Notes under the pieces: generated by a model
Told to the model about the DNA's origin: nothing
The model's input: only the letters and a program-made list of their open reading frames with translations
Database searches by the model: none
Program-made: the position numbers and the translations under genes
In this document: in pieces, positions 8,775 through 17,423 of the stretch
Numbering within the stretch: position 1 is the first letter of the stretch
Layout of the letters: every line of letters begins with the position of its first letter
Assembly: GCF_013283645.1 (NCBI RefSeq)
Contig: NZ_JABEKV010000001.1
Location: forward strand, 1,580,146 to 1,644,145
Origin: Sinorhizobium psoraleae
GTDB taxonomy: Bacteria; Pseudomonadota; Alphaproteobacteria; Rhizobiales; Rhizobiaceae
DNA length: 64,000 nt
Direction: 5' to 3'

Positions 8775-8838
8775 GTCGTCGGCGTGCCGATGTGCCGACG
8801 ACAATCGTCGCGACGATAAATCAGCGCCGATATCGGCG
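8775..8838. other. Stacked palindromes upstream of HNH/terminase genes, candidate cos region
   Basis: Three dyads lie within 64 bp: GTCGTCGGC (8775-8783) with GCCGACGAC (8794-8802); a perfect 14-bp palindrome at 8804-8817 (ATCGTCG/CGACGAT); and a perfect 14-bp palindrome at 8825-8838 (CGCCGAT/ATCGGCG). In HK97-like phages with P27-type terminases the cos site usually lies just before the HNH and small terminase genes. The surrounding gap 8616-8838 holds no gene. Function is inferred from position and symmetry. Confidence 0.4.
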
Positions 8839-9198
8839 GTGGCGACGATCATCATCAACAGACCTGGCGGCATGACTCCTATCGAGAATAGTTTCGGTTC
8901 GAATCCGGCCCGGGGAGCCAGGGCAGCATGGCACCACCTCTACGACACAGCACGATGGAGGCGCCTGCGTGAAACGCAGCTGATGTCAGAGCCGCTTTGT
9001 CGCTTCTGTCTTGAGGTCGAAGACGTAACCGCGGCAGACACGGTCGACCACATAACCCCACATCGCGGCCAGTTGGATCTGTTCTTCGATCCTTCGAATC
9101 TCCAGTCACTTTGCAAAAGCTGCCACGACACCCATAAGCGGCGCATGGAGCTCGGCAAGGATGTCATACGGTTCTCTCCAGACGGCTGGCCCATCTAG
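8839..9198 (+). CDS. HNH endonuclease (packaging-associated)
   Basis: 119 residues. Zinc-binding pairs CRFC and CKSCH, the histidine of VDHITPHRG and the asparagine of DPSNLQSLC make a complete HNH nuclease fold. HNH proteins beside terminase genes stimulate terminase cleavage at cos in HK97-like phages. The start is uncertain: GTG at 8839 lies directly after a 14-bp palindrome, and ATG at 8872 would give 108 residues. The catalytic part is unaffected. Confidence 0.9.
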   Translation: MATIIINRPGGMTPIENSFGSNPARGARAAWHHLYDTARWRRLRETQLMSEPLCRFCLEVEDVTAADTVDHITPHRGQLDLFFDPSNLQSLCKSCHDTHKRRMELGKDVIRFSPDGWPI

Positions 9199-9307
9199 TG
9201 GGAGGGGTGGGTCAGATCGCTCCGGCAGTGCCGAAAGCCCGACCTGCGGGCCACCACAACGCACGCACCTGCAATTCAGAATATGACCCCATCGGAGGCT
9301 CGCTCAT

Positions 9308-9694
9308 ATGCCAAGACCGAGGAGCCCGCTCGGCAAGGCAAAGACCGAGGGGCGTGAGAAGATAAACGCTGGTCGTTTCAACGGTCGCAAGGAGCCGAAG
9401 GCCAACGGACCTCTCGGCGCTCCGCCCTCGTGGATTAAAGACAGCGAGGGCTGCAAGGCCAAGGCCGCCTGGCTGCTGTTTCAAAAAGAATTGCCTTGGC
9501 TCAACCAGTCGCACCGTACCCTCGTGGGTATGGCTGCAAGTATTCAGGGCCGCATCATGGCCAACCAGGATGTTGGCGTACAGGCAATGAATCTGCTTCG
9601 CCAGATGCTTGGGCAAATGGGCGCTACGCCGGCTGATGCGACGAAAATCGTGGTGACGGATGACGAAGAGGAGAAGGACGACCTCCTCGATTGA
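9308..9694 (+). CDS. Phage terminase small subunit, P27 family
   Basis: 128 residues. Basic N-terminus with GRPRSPLGK-like opening, then GAPPSWIKDSEGCKAKAAWLLFQKELPWLN typical of P27-type small terminases, and an acidic tail. Recognises the packaging site and loads the large subunit. It overlaps the large terminase gene by 35 bp in another frame. 9199-9307 is non-coding. Confidence 0.88.
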   Translation: MPRPRSPLGKAKTEGREKINAGRFNGRKEPKANGPLGAPPSWIKDSEGCKAKAAWLLFQKELPWLNQSHRTLVGMAASIQGRIMANQDVGVQAMNLLRQMLGQMGATPADATKIVVTDDEEEKDDLLD

Positions 9695-11558
9695 GGGTGG
9701 CCCGGCGCTTGAGCGCGTGAATGAATATGCGCAAGCGGTCATCGACGGTCGAGAGATTGCCGGCCCCCATGTTAGAAATGCCTGTCGCCGTCATTTCGAC
9801 GATCTCGCGAGCGGCCACAGTCGGGGGCTGTGGTGGGATGACGAGGCCGCTACGCGCGTTTTTCGTTTCTTTGAAGAGCGCCTAAAGCTCAGCGAAGGGC
9901 AGTTCGAAGGTACGCCGTTCCGATTGCATCAGTCGCAAGCATTTAAGCTCGGTTCGCTATTTGGCTGGAAGAACGCGCACGGCAATCGCCGCTTTCGGCG
10001 CGCCTATATCGAAGAAGGCAAGGGAAACGGAAAGTCGCCATTTGCCGGTGGTGTTGGTCTCTACGGGATGATGTCCGACCAAGAGGCTGGCGCACAGATC
10101 TACGCCGCCGCGGCGACGAAAGACCAAGCGAACATCTTGTTCCGCGACGCGATCAAGATGAGGAATCAATCTCCGAAGTTGTTGGAGCGCACAAAGACCA
10201 GTGGTGGGCCAGGCAAGGAATTCAATCTTGCCTACCACGCCAAGAGCTCCTTCTTCCGCCCTCTTTCGAAAGAAGCTGGGAAGACTGGTTCGGGCCTTCG
10301 TCCGCATTTTGCGTTGTGCGATGAGGTGCATGAGCATCCTGACCGATCGGTCATGGAGATGCTCGAGCGCGGCTTCAAGTTTCGTCGGCAGCCGCTGCTG
10401 CTGATGATCACCAACAGCGGCAGCGATCGCAATTCGGTTTGCTGGGAAGAGCACGAGCACGCAGTACGCGTTGCCGCTGGTACCCGCGAGCCTGACGACG
10501 ATTTCACCTATGTCGGTGAAGTCATCGACGACACGACGTTTGCTTACGTGTGCGCCCTCGACAAGGACGACGACCCGCTCGAGGATCCAACTTGCTGGAA
10601 GAAGGCTAACCCACTCCTCGGCACGATCCTCACGGACGATTACCTCGCAGGCGTGGTCGCCCAGGCCAAGCAGATTCCCGGCAAGCTGAACGGCATTCTT
10701 CGGTTGCACTTTTGCCGTTGGACGGATGCTGACAAGGCGTGGATGCCACGCTCCACTGTCGAAGGTGTGATGGTCGATTTCGAGCCCGAGGAAGAGCACG
10801 CCGGAAAGCCGCTCTTTATTGGGTGCGACCTATCTGCGTCCAAAGATATGACCGTTCTGGCCTGCGCCGTTCCGACCGGCTTCAAAGAGATGGAGCGCCC
10901 CGACGGCTCGTTGGTCAAGCTGCCAACGTTTGACGCATGGGTGGAGGCTTGGACTCCTGGTGATACGGTCAAGGCACGCGCGGCAGCCGACAAGGCACCA
11001 TACGAGCAATGGGTCGAAGCTGGTTGGCTCAATGCGCCGCAAGGTCCACGCATTCGATATGATTTTGTCGCGGCACGCGTTCAAAAGCTTTACGAGCACT
11101 TTGATCTTCGCGGTATCGCTTACGACCGATACGCCTACGACAAATTCCGCGAGGAGGTCGAGGCGTTGGGTGTTGTCGTCGAGCATGTGGCGCATCCACA
11201 AGGTGGGAAGGTGAGGGCACGTCCCGAGCCTTCCAAGATCGATGCGGCCAAGGCTGCTGGATTACCTGCACCACAGGGCTTGTGGATGCCTGGCTCGGTC
11301 ACTGAGATCGAGAACATGATTATCGACGGGCGAATTCGGCTCCGTCGGAATCCTGTGCTCATGACAGCCCTTATGGGCGCGACCTTCGATCGAGACCCAC
11401 AGGACAATAGATGGTTCGTGAAAGCCAAGGCATCGGTTCGTATCGACGCCGCAGTGGCGCTCGCAATCGTAATAGGTTTCGCCACAGACGGCATGCCTGA
11501 GCCTGTTTCGCAGGTATCTCCGTGGGAAAATCCTAACTTCAAGATAGCGGTGGTTTGA
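9660..11558 (+). CDS. Phage terminase large subunit
   Basis: 632 residues. ATPase-nuclease motor that packages DNA into the prohead. Walker A EEGKGNGKS (GKGNGKS at residues 120-126) and Walker B LCDE (D221-E222) are present. The C-terminal RNase-H-like nuclease half has FIGCDLSASKDMTVL (about 380-395) and a final DAAVALAIVIGFA containing an acidic residue. Length and motifs fit the HK97/YmfN group. The stop shares one base with the portal start. Confidence 0.95.
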   Translation: MTKRRRTTSSIEGGPALERVNEYAQAVIDGREIAGPHVRNACRRHFDDLASGHSRGLWWDDEAATRVFRFFEERLKLSEGQFEGTPFRLHQSQAFKLGSLFGWKNAHGNRRFRRAYIEEGKGNGKSPFAGGVGLYGMMSDQEAGAQIYAAAATKDQANILFRDAIKMRNQSPKLLERTKTSGGPGKEFNLAYHAKSSFFRPLSKEAGKTGSGLRPHFALCDEVHEHPDRSVMEMLERGFKFRRQPLLLMITNSGSDRNSVCWEEHEHAVRVAAGTREPDDDFTYVGEVIDDTTFAYVCALDKDDDPLEDPTCWKKANPLLGTILTDDYLAGVVAQAKQIPGKLNGILRLHFCRWTDADKAWMPRSTVEGVMVDFEPEEEHAGKPLFIGCDLSASKDMTVLACAVPTGFKEMERPDGSLVKLPTFDAWVEAWTPGDTVKARAAADKAPYEQWVEAGWLNAPQGPRIRYDFVAARVQKLYEHFDLRGIAYDRYAYDKFREEVEALGVVVEHVAHPQGGKVRARPEPSKIDAAKAAGLPAPQGLWMPGSVTEIENMIIDGRIRLRRNPVLMTALMGATFDRDPQDNRWFVKAKASVRIDAAVALAIVIGFATDGMPEPVSQVSPWENPNFKIAVV

Positions 11559-12823
11559 TGTGGCCATTTAGAAAAGCCGCCGCGGAAACGCGAGCGAGTC
11601 TGGAAAACCCGAGTGTTCCGCTTTCTGACGTGAACGCCTGGCGTACTCTGATGGGCGAATGGCACGGGGTGGCCGGAGTTGTCGTGACGCACGAAACGGC
11701 GCTTGAAGTGCCGGCAGTGTGGTGTGCGGTGAATTTCATTGCCAACACGATCGCCAGCCTTCCACTGCAGGTGTTCAAGAAGAGCGGAGAGGGACGTGAC
11801 ACCGTCGAGTCTGACCCGCTCTACAGCATCCTGCATGACGCGCCGAACGACGAGCTCACGTCGTTCATGTGGCGAAAGGGCATGATGATCAACGTCCTAC
11901 TGCGTGGCCGCGGTGTTTCGTTCATCGAACAAAACAAGGCCGGCAGGGTGATGAGCATCTGGCCCCTCGACACCGACAAGTTGACGATCGAGCGCAAGAG
12001 CGGTCGGAAGCTTTACCACTACGATGATGGTGGACGGAAAGTTACCTATGCCGCCAACGAAGTTCTCGACCTGACTTTCATGCTGAAGCCCGATGGCGTG
12101 TCTCACGTCGATCCGATTAGCAAGCTGAAAGGTGCGGTTGGCCTAGCGCTTGCGCTGGACGAGTACGCCCGCAAGTTCTTTGCAAACGGTGGCGTGCCTC
12201 CTTTGGCGCTTTACGGTCCGATGCCGTCTCCGGCAGCTGCATCGAGGGCGTCGCAAGACGTTGAGAAGGCGGTTCGAGACGCCAACGCCGAGCGTCGAAA
12301 CGTCATGATCATGCCGACCGGGCATGAGTTGAAGGCCGTAGGCGTCGATCCGGAAAAATCGCAGATGGTGGAGTCCCGCCGTCTCGGGATCGAGGAAATC
12401 GCGCGCATTTACGGCATCCCGCCCGTCTTCCTGCAGGATCTAACTCACGGCACGTTCAGCAACACCGAGCAGCAAGACCTCGCGTTGACCAAGCACCTGA
12501 TCTCTCAGTGGGTTAAGGCGTGGGAACAAGAGTTGAACCTTAAGTTATTCTCGGCGCGAAATCGCACAAAATTCTGCGAATTTAACCTCGATTCGCTGAT
12601 GAGAGGGGACTTCCGCACTCGCATGGAAGGCTACGCAAAGGGCATCCAAAACGCGATTTACACACCCGATGAGGTACGCGCGATGGAGAACTGGCCTAGC
12701 AAGGGCGGCGATGCCGAACTGTTGCACATTCAGGGCGCGACTGTGCCGCTGGGCATGCAAAGCACCGCGGCCCGCCAGCCAGCCAACGACAACAAACCGG
12801 ACGACGAGGCACAAGCCGCATGA
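11558..12823 (+). CDS. Phage portal protein, HK97 family
   Basis: 421 residues. Forms the dodecameric ring at the capsid vertex. Family hallmarks include AVWCAVNFIANTIASLPL, EVLDLTFM, SQMVESRRLGIEEIARIYGIPPVFL and TFSNTEQQDLALTKH. ATG at 11558 overlaps the terminase stop by one base and is preferred to TTG at 11555. The C-terminus ends in a flexible PANDNKPDDEAQAA tail. Stop and next start overlap as ATGA. Confidence 0.95.
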   Translation: MWPFRKAAAETRASLENPSVPLSDVNAWRTLMGEWHGVAGVVVTHETALEVPAVWCAVNFIANTIASLPLQVFKKSGEGRDTVESDPLYSILHDAPNDELTSFMWRKGMMINVLLRGRGVSFIEQNKAGRVMSIWPLDTDKLTIERKSGRKLYHYDDGGRKVTYAANEVLDLTFMLKPDGVSHVDPISKLKGAVGLALALDEYARKFFANGGVPPLALYGPMPSPAAASRASQDVEKAVRDANAERRNVMIMPTGHELKAVGVDPEKSQMVESRRLGIEEIARIYGIPPVFLQDLTHGTFSNTEQQDLALTKHLISQWVKAWEQELNLKLFSARNRTKFCEFNLDSLMRGDFRTRMEGYAKGIQNAIYTPDEVRAMENWPSKGGDAELLHIQGATVPLGMQSTAARQPANDNKPDDEAQAA

Positions 12824-13455
12824 CGAAGATCGAGAAACGTGGCGGCACGCTTGGCGTTGAAACCCGCGCCGAAGACGAAAAGCGGACCCTTGTAGGGTAT
12901 GCGGCCGTCTTTAATTCGAGTGCCGATATTGGCGGCTGGTGGACGGAGAGCATCGCGCCTGGTGCCTTTGCGGGCACCATTGGCGGAGACGTGCGAGCCC
13001 TCGTCGATCACGACATGGGGCGCGTTATCGGGCGCACCGCCAGCGGGACGTTGCGTCTGTCCGAAGACAGCAAAGGCCTACTCTGTGAAATCGACATCCC
13101 GAACACCACTGACGGTAATGACCTTTGGGAGCTTGTCGAGCGGGGCGATATTTCTGGGATGAGCTTTGGTTTCCATGTGACCAAGCAAGAGTGGGACGAG
13201 ACTGTCGACCCACCCGTCCGCACCATCCAGGCTGTCGACCTCATAGAGGTCAGCGCGGTCGCGTGGCCGGCATATGACGACACGACGATCGGCAAGCGAG
13301 CACTGCAAGAATGGCGGGATACTCACTCTGCCACCAACAAGCCCGTCGAGGGCAACGAAGATCCGGCGGCGACTGACTTGCCGGTGCGGAGCGCCGCCTC
13401 GGTGAGAGCGCGGCTTTCCATGAGCCTGGACCTGAAGGTCCGAAAACGCGGCTAG
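12820..13455 (+). CDS. HK97-family prohead protease
   Basis: 211 residues. Serine protease that matures the prohead by trimming the capsid protein. LVDHDMGRVIG supplies the catalytic His (residue 64) and GDISGMSFGF the Ser (112 or 115). VDLIEVSAVAWPAYDDT is the conserved end of the fold. Start overlaps the portal stop (ATGA). A hairpin with T-run follows the gene. Confidence 0.95.
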   Translation: MTKIEKRGGTLGVETRAEDEKRTLVGYAAVFNSSADIGGWWTESIAPGAFAGTIGGDVRALVDHDMGRVIGRTASGTLRLSEDSKGLLCEIDIPNTTDGNDLWELVERGDISGMSFGFHVTKQEWDETVDPPVRTIQAVDLIEVSAVAWPAYDDTTIGKRALQEWRDTHSATNKPVEGNEDPAATDLPVRSAASVRARLSMSLDLKVRKRG

Positions 13456-13482
13456 TCGCCGCACAAAATCATCGAAACAACA

Positions 13483-13502
13483 GGCGCTTCGGCGCCTTTT
13501 TT
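13483..13502 (+). terminator. Rho-independent-type terminator/attenuator before the capsid gene
   Basis: GGCGC-TTCG-GCGCC followed directly by seven T. It lies between the protease stop and the capsid start on the coding strand, so it either terminates or attenuates upstream transcription, or protects the 5' end of a separate capsid transcript. Confidence 0.75.
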
Positions 13503-13518
13503 AATGAGGTTAGTCAAT

Positions 13519-14757
13519 ATGACTATTGCAGAACTTCGCGCCAAGCAGGAACAGCTTGTTGCGGAAGCCCGCTCCGCCCTTGCTGAGATCAACAACGACA
13601 CCAAGGAAGAGCGCGTTGCCGAACTCGAGCAGCAGCATGACCGCGCCATGGCCGAATATGACCGCATCGAGGCGCGCGTCGCACGTGAGCAGAAGCTTGC
13701 CGAGCGCGAGCGCGACCTGAATGCCGCTGACGATCGCCGCCCGAACGGTGAGGACCGATCGGTGCACGGCGGTCAGCAGGAGAGCGTAGACGAAGCTCGC
13801 GCCGCAGCCTTCCGCAGTTACCTGCGTCACGGCCTGGAAGACATGCCGGCGGAGCAGCGCAAGATCGTTCGCGAGATGCGCGCCCAGGCGGTCGGGACGG
13901 ATTCCAAGGGCGGATATCTTGTGCCGGAAGGCTTCATGGCCGAATTGGTCAAGTCGCTCAAAGCGTGGGGTCCGATGTTGGATCCGGGCATTACACGTGT
14001 GCTGACCACGACCGCCGGCAATTCGATTCCGTGGCCGACGATGGACGACACCTCCAATGAGGGCGCGCTCATCGGCGAAAATACGCAGGTCACCGAGAGC
14101 GAAGTGGCGTTCGGCACAAAGACGCTCGAGGCCTACAAGTACACCTCCGGTGTTGTGCTGGTCTCCGCCGAGCTCCTGCAGGATTCGGCCATCGATGTCG
14201 AGGGGACCGTACGTTCCGCGATGGCCGAGCGCATCGGCCGTATCGGCAACCGCCACCTGACCGTCGGTACCGGCTCGAGCCAGCCGAACGGCATCGTTAC
14301 TGCCGCGACCGCTGTTACCGGCGTTGCCGCTGCGGCTGCGATCACCTTCGGCAACCTGATCGATCTCTTCCACGCCGTCGACCCCGCATACCGCGACGAC
14401 CCGTCCGCTCGCTGGATGTTTAACGACGGAACGCTGAAAGCGCTTCGGAAGATCAAGGATGCGGAAGATCGGTACGTTTGGCAGCCGGCCGACGTGAGAA
14501 CTGGCGCACCCGCCACCATTCTCGAGAAGCCGTACAGCATCAACCAGGCGGTGGCCGCCATCGGCGCCTCCAACAAGTCGGTCGTTTTCGGCGCCTTCAA
14601 CCGCTACGTCGTCCGCATGGTCCGCGAGTTTGCGATCCGTCGTCTTGTCGAGCGCTACGCGGATTACGATCAGACCGGCTTCATCGGCTTCACGCGCCTG
14701 GACGGTGAGTTGCTCGACGCAGCCGCGGTCAAGTCGCTCCAGCACGCAGCGTCCTAA
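13519..14757 (+). CDS. Major capsid protein, HK97 fold
   Basis: 412 residues. N-terminal about 100 residues form a charged coiled-coil delta/scaffold domain (LRAKQEQLVAEARSALAEI...) removed by the protease. The shell domain begins near SKGGYLVPEGF and has TTAGNSIPWPT, SGVVLVSAELLQDS, RIGNRHLTVGTGSSQPNG, WMFNDGTLKALRKIKD and a final GFTRLDGELLD. ATG at 13519 has GAGG 9 nt upstream and is preferred over ATG at 13504, which sits against the terminator. Confidence 0.95.
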   Translation: MTIAELRAKQEQLVAEARSALAEINNDTKEERVAELEQQHDRAMAEYDRIEARVAREQKLAERERDLNAADDRRPNGEDRSVHGGQQESVDEARAAAFRSYLRHGLEDMPAEQRKIVREMRAQAVGTDSKGGYLVPEGFMAELVKSLKAWGPMLDPGITRVLTTTAGNSIPWPTMDDTSNEGALIGENTQVTESEVAFGTKTLEAYKYTSGVVLVSAELLQDSAIDVEGTVRSAMAERIGRIGNRHLTVGTGSSQPNGIVTAATAVTGVAAAAAITFGNLIDLFHAVDPAYRDDPSARWMFNDGTLKALRKIKDAEDRYVWQPADVRTGAPATILEKPYSINQAVAAIGASNKSVVFGAFNRYVVRMVREFAIRRLVERYADYDQTGFIGFTRLDGELLDAAAVKSLQHAAS

Positions 14758-14765
14758 CGAGAGGA

Positions 14766-14783
14766 GGGGGGCTTCGGCCTCCC
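14766..14783 (+). other. TTCG-capped hairpin after the capsid gene
   Basis: GGGGGGC-TTCG-GCCTCCC forms a 7-bp stem with one G-T pair and a stable UUCG loop, 8 nt after the capsid stop. No T-run follows, so it more likely stabilises the capsid mRNA 3' end or reduces expression of the next genes than terminates. Confidence 0.5.
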
Positions 14784-14790
14784 TATTCCC

Positions 14791-14967
14791 ATGAAAATCA
14801 AAGTTTTGTCGAGCCTGGCTGGCGATACATTTTCATACCGCCGCGGCGAGGTCGTTGACCTCGATGTTTTCAAGGAGCAGGTGGGCGGTGGTTGGGAGGA
14901 TCTTGGCGAGATCCTCGATGACGCTGCTTCGCCGACAATTGCACCGCAGAAAGTTCGGAAGAAATGA
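14791..14967 (+). CDS. Small head-region protein (58 aa)
   Basis: Translated by hand from ATG at 14791: MKIKVLSSLAGDTFSYRRGE..., 58 residues, ending ...APQKVRKK. Small genes of this kind with a V-L-S-S-L-x-G-x-x-F-S-Y-R-x-G-E opening often follow the capsid gene in HK97-like phages. The stop overlaps the next start as ATGA, which supports it being a real cistron. Role in head completion is inferred. Confidence 0.7.
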   Translation: MKIKVLSSLAGDTFSYRRGEVVDLDVFKEQVGGGWEDLGEILDDAASPTIAPQKVRKK

Positions 14968-15536
14968 ACGAGTGGTCGCGGCTGGTTAGAACGGTTGCGC
15001 CGGAAGGACCGGCCGTGACCCTTGCAGAGGCCAAGCGCAATCTGCGTGTTTTTCACGACGATGACGATGCGGACATAACGTCCATGGTCGCTGCCGCAGA
15101 GGCTGCCATCGAGGGGCCGAATGGTATCGGAATTGCGCTGCTGCAGCAGACGTGGCGGCTGTCACTGGACTATTTCCCCTGCGAGATCATCGTGCCGCTC
15201 GGGCCGGTGATCGGCGTCACGTCCGTTACATATCGGGACGGTGCCGGCGTCGAGCAGACTGTCAGCGGTCTGCGATACGATTTAGATCAGCAGCCACTGC
15301 GGATATGGCCGGCTCGCGATACTGCGTGGCCGTCAGTCACCTGCGAGCCAGGTGCGGTGAAAGTCACCTTCCAGTGTGGCCATCAAACGCTGCCGCAGGA
15401 TCTGCGCTGGGCGATTCTGCTGCTCGTCGGTCACTTCTACGAAAATCGAGAGGCGGCGGCAGACGGTGGCTTGGCTGAGTTGCCGCTGGGTGTCTCTGCG
15501 ATCATCGAACGATATCGAGTTGGCCGGATGGCCTAG
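14964..15536 (+). CDS. Head-tail connector protein (gp6-like)
   Basis: 190 residues. VTLAEAKRNLRVFHDDDDADITSMVAAAEAAIE at the N-terminus and the late QDLRWAILLLVGHFYENREA are the typical helical pattern of HK97 gp6 / phiE125 gp8 connectors, which form a ring under the portal. Start overlaps the previous stop (ATGA). Confidence 0.88.
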   Translation: MNEWSRLVRTVAPEGPAVTLAEAKRNLRVFHDDDDADITSMVAAAEAAIEGPNGIGIALLQQTWRLSLDYFPCEIIVPLGPVIGVTSVTYRDGAGVEQTVSGLRYDLDQQPLRIWPARDTAWPSVTCEPGAVKVTFQCGHQTLPQDLRWAILLLVGHFYENREAAADGGLAELPLGVSAIIERYRVGRMA

Positions 15537-15551
15537 CAAAGGATTTTTCCA

Positions 15552-15962
15552 TTGGCAGATATTTCGATTACCGCCGCGAACGTTGCGGTGAGCAACAACG
15601 CCGTCGTGGAACACGGCACGGCCGGAACCACTGTGACGGCGGGTCAGGTGGTCTACAAGAACACAGCCACGGGCAAGTATGAACTGGCTGATGCCGACAG
15701 CGCCACCGCCGCAGTGAAGCGCCCCATCGGGGTGGCGCTCAACGGCGCCAGCAACGGCCAACCGCTTGCGATTCAGAAGTCAGGTGACATCACCATCGGC
15801 GGAACGCTGGTGGCGGGCACCGCCTATTACCTGTCGCCAAATCCTGGCGGCATCGCTCCGCTTTCTGATGTTCTTTCAGGCGACGATGTCGTTCTGCTTG
15901 GCCTCGCTAAGTCGACGACGATCCTTTCGCTCGACATCCAAATTCCCGGTGTGACGCTCTGA
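15552..15962 (+). CDS. Phage hypothetical protein, possible capsid decoration protein
   Basis: 136 residues from TTG at 15552, with AAGGA about 8 nt upstream. Beta-rich, Ala/Thr/Gly-rich, small domain (GTTVTAGQVVYKNTATGKYELADAD, GTLVAGTAYYLSPNPGGIAPLSD). This composition resembles head decoration proteins of siphoviruses, but no defining motif is seen. Stop shares two bases with the next start. Confidence 0.6.
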   Translation: MADISITAANVAVSNNAVVEHGTAGTTVTAGQVVYKNTATGKYELADADSATAAVKRPIGVALNGASNGQPLAIQKSGDITIGGTLVAGTAYYLSPNPGGIAPLSDVLSGDDVVLLGLAKSTTILSLDIQIPGVTL

Positions 15963-16303
15963 TGATCGGCGGAGGCAAACTAGACCGGCGCCTCCGCTTC
16001 GAGAAACGCGAAGGGCAAGAGGATCAGTACGGCAACACCGTATCGACGTGGGTGCTGCAATTCACCGAAGCCGCCCATCGCGTGTGGCTGCGTGGAGGTG
16101 AGACGGTCATGGCTGCCCGCCTTGAGAGTAGGCAGCCAGTGATAATCACAATCCGCAATAGCGCGCGGGCGCGGACTGTGACCGCGGATTGGCGTGCTGT
16201 CGATACAAGAGACGGTCGTGTCTACAACCTTCGGGAAAATCCGAAGGAAAGTGACAATCGCGGCTATCTCGAAATGCTTGCGGAAGGCGGAGTGGCGACC
16301 TAA
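15962..16303 (+). CDS. Head closure / head-tail adaptor protein
   Basis: 113 residues. GGGKLDRRLRFEKREGQEDQYGNTVSTW and RPVIITIRNS/W-x-x-x-DTRDGRVYNLREN-like features match the SPP1 gp16 / phage head-tail joining family that plugs the portal. Overlaps neighbours by one base at each end. Confidence 0.88.
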   Translation: MIGGGKLDRRLRFEKREGQEDQYGNTVSTWVLQFTEAAHRVWLRGGETVMAARLESRQPVIITIRNSARARTVTADWRAVDTRDGRVYNLRENPKESDNRGYLEMLAEGGVAT

Positions 16304-16761
16304 TGGCGATTATCGGCTTGTCACGGTTGACCAAGAAACTGAGGCGCATTCCGCAGGCGGCGAAAGACGCAGCCAAGGCTGCTGTCGTCCAAGGCGCGAA
16401 CGAGATTGCGGCTGTGCAGCGCGCTCTCGCACCTGTCGATGATGGCGAACTCAAGGATAGCATCCACGTGACGCCGCCTGGCGGGACGACTCCGCCGTAT
16501 TCCCAGCCGGGCGGATCGCGCACGGCGGGACCTGAAGAGGCAATCGTCACGGCCGGCAACACTCGCGTGCGTTACGCGCATCTGGTGGAATTCGGCACGG
16601 CGCCGCATACCAACGGCGGAATGTTCGCCGGGAGTGAGCATCCAGGCACTGCGGCACAGCCGTTCTTCTGGCCTGGCTACAGGGCCGTCCGCAAGAGAGT
16701 TCGCGGTCGCGTCACGCGCACCATCAACAAGGCGATCAAAGACGCCGCGACGGGTGGATAA
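16303..16761 (+). CDS. HK97 gp10-family tail-completion protein
   Basis: 152 residues. Hallmarks: LAPVDDGELKDSIHV, RYAHLVEFGTAPHT and AQPFFWPGYRAVRKRVRGRV. HK97 gp10 proteins join the head connector to the tail. Sits between the adaptor and the DUF3168 gene as usual. Confidence 0.92.
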   Translation: MAIIGLSRLTKKLRRIPQAAKDAAKAAVVQGANEIAAVQRALAPVDDGELKDSIHVTPPGGTTPPYSQPGGSRTAGPEEAIVTAGNTRVRYAHLVEFGTAPHTNGGMFAGSEHPGTAAQPFFWPGYRAVRKRVRGRVTRTINKAIKDAATGG

Positions 16762-17193
16762 ATGAGCAGTGCCGCGGAACTCCAAAAGCTTTATTACGAC
16801 ACGCTCAAGGCTGACAGCGCGATAATGGCGCTAGCTTATGGCGTCTATGACCGTGTGCCGGAGAAGCCATTTGGCCCTGTCGATGCCGCCGGCAATACAG
16901 AGAAAACGGCCTACATCGTTCTCGGCGAAACTGATGACGTTGAGGACGATGCCGAATGCATCACCGGCCTGGAGAAGAACACCACTATCCATGTGTGGTC
17001 GCGCGCTGTCGGTAAGGTCGAGTGCAAGCGTCTGGTAGACCTTGTCCGGAAGGCGCTGCATCGGCGGCCTCTCGCACTCACGGAGAATGCGCTGGTGGAC
17101 ATTTGGGTCGACACGACTCGCGTCTTTTCTGACCCGGATGGACTCAGCACGCATGGCGTCGTCCAAGTGCGCGCAGTGGTCGAGGAGCCGTGA
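16762..17193 (+). CDS. DUF3168 tail terminator protein
   Basis: 143 residues. AAELQKLYYDTLKADSAIMALAYGVYDRVPEK, YIVLGETDDVEDDAE and TTIHVWSR match DUF3168, the tail terminator ring that ends tube polymerisation. Start directly follows the gp10 stop. Confidence 0.92.
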   Translation: MSSAAELQKLYYDTLKADSAIMALAYGVYDRVPEKPFGPVDAAGNTEKTAYIVLGETDDVEDDAECITGLEKNTTIHVWSRAVGKVECKRLVDLVRKALHRRPLALTENALVDIWVDTTRVFSDPDGLSTHGVVQVRAVVEEP

Positions 17194-17390
17194 TGGCATG
17201 GGCCGTCTTCCATGAACCATTCGAATACGACCGCCGTCCGCTGCAAGCTGTGGCGTTCTCAATAAGCACAGGCGGCCCGCAGCAATGGCCGCGTGATGTC
17301 GTCGACGCCGCAGTCGTGGCTGGCAAGGCGACAGAAGTTAGGCCGCCTCCCAAGCGGCAACCAAAATCAACCAAAACACCAGCCGCCTAG
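17193..17390 (+). CDS. Small tail-region protein
   Basis: 65 residues from ATG at 17193, sharing one base with the DUF3168 stop. An in-frame GTG at 17190 is also possible. Opening MAWAVFHEPFEYDRR is typical of small genes between tail terminator and tube in rhizobial siphoviruses. The C-terminus is Lys/Pro-rich and its last codons form part of a terminator hairpin. Confidence 0.65.
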   Translation: MAWAVFHEPFEYDRRPLQAVAFSISTGGPQQWPRDVVDAAVVAGKATEVRPPPKRQPKSTKTPAA

Positions 17391-17405
17391 CGCGGCTTTT
17401 TCTTT
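17381..17405 (+). terminator. Rho-independent-type terminator/attenuator before the tail tube gene
   Basis: AGCCGC (17381-17386), 5-nt loop, GCGGCT (17392-17397), then a T-rich run. It ends 19 nt before the tail tube start and overlaps the end of the preceding small gene. Confidence 0.7.
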
Positions 17406-17423
17406 GCCGAAAGGAACGGCCGC

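Noticed and set aside
13510..14745. Long minus-strand frame opposite the capsid gene
   Set aside because: Shadow of the well-supported capsid gene; no ribosome binding site or domain.
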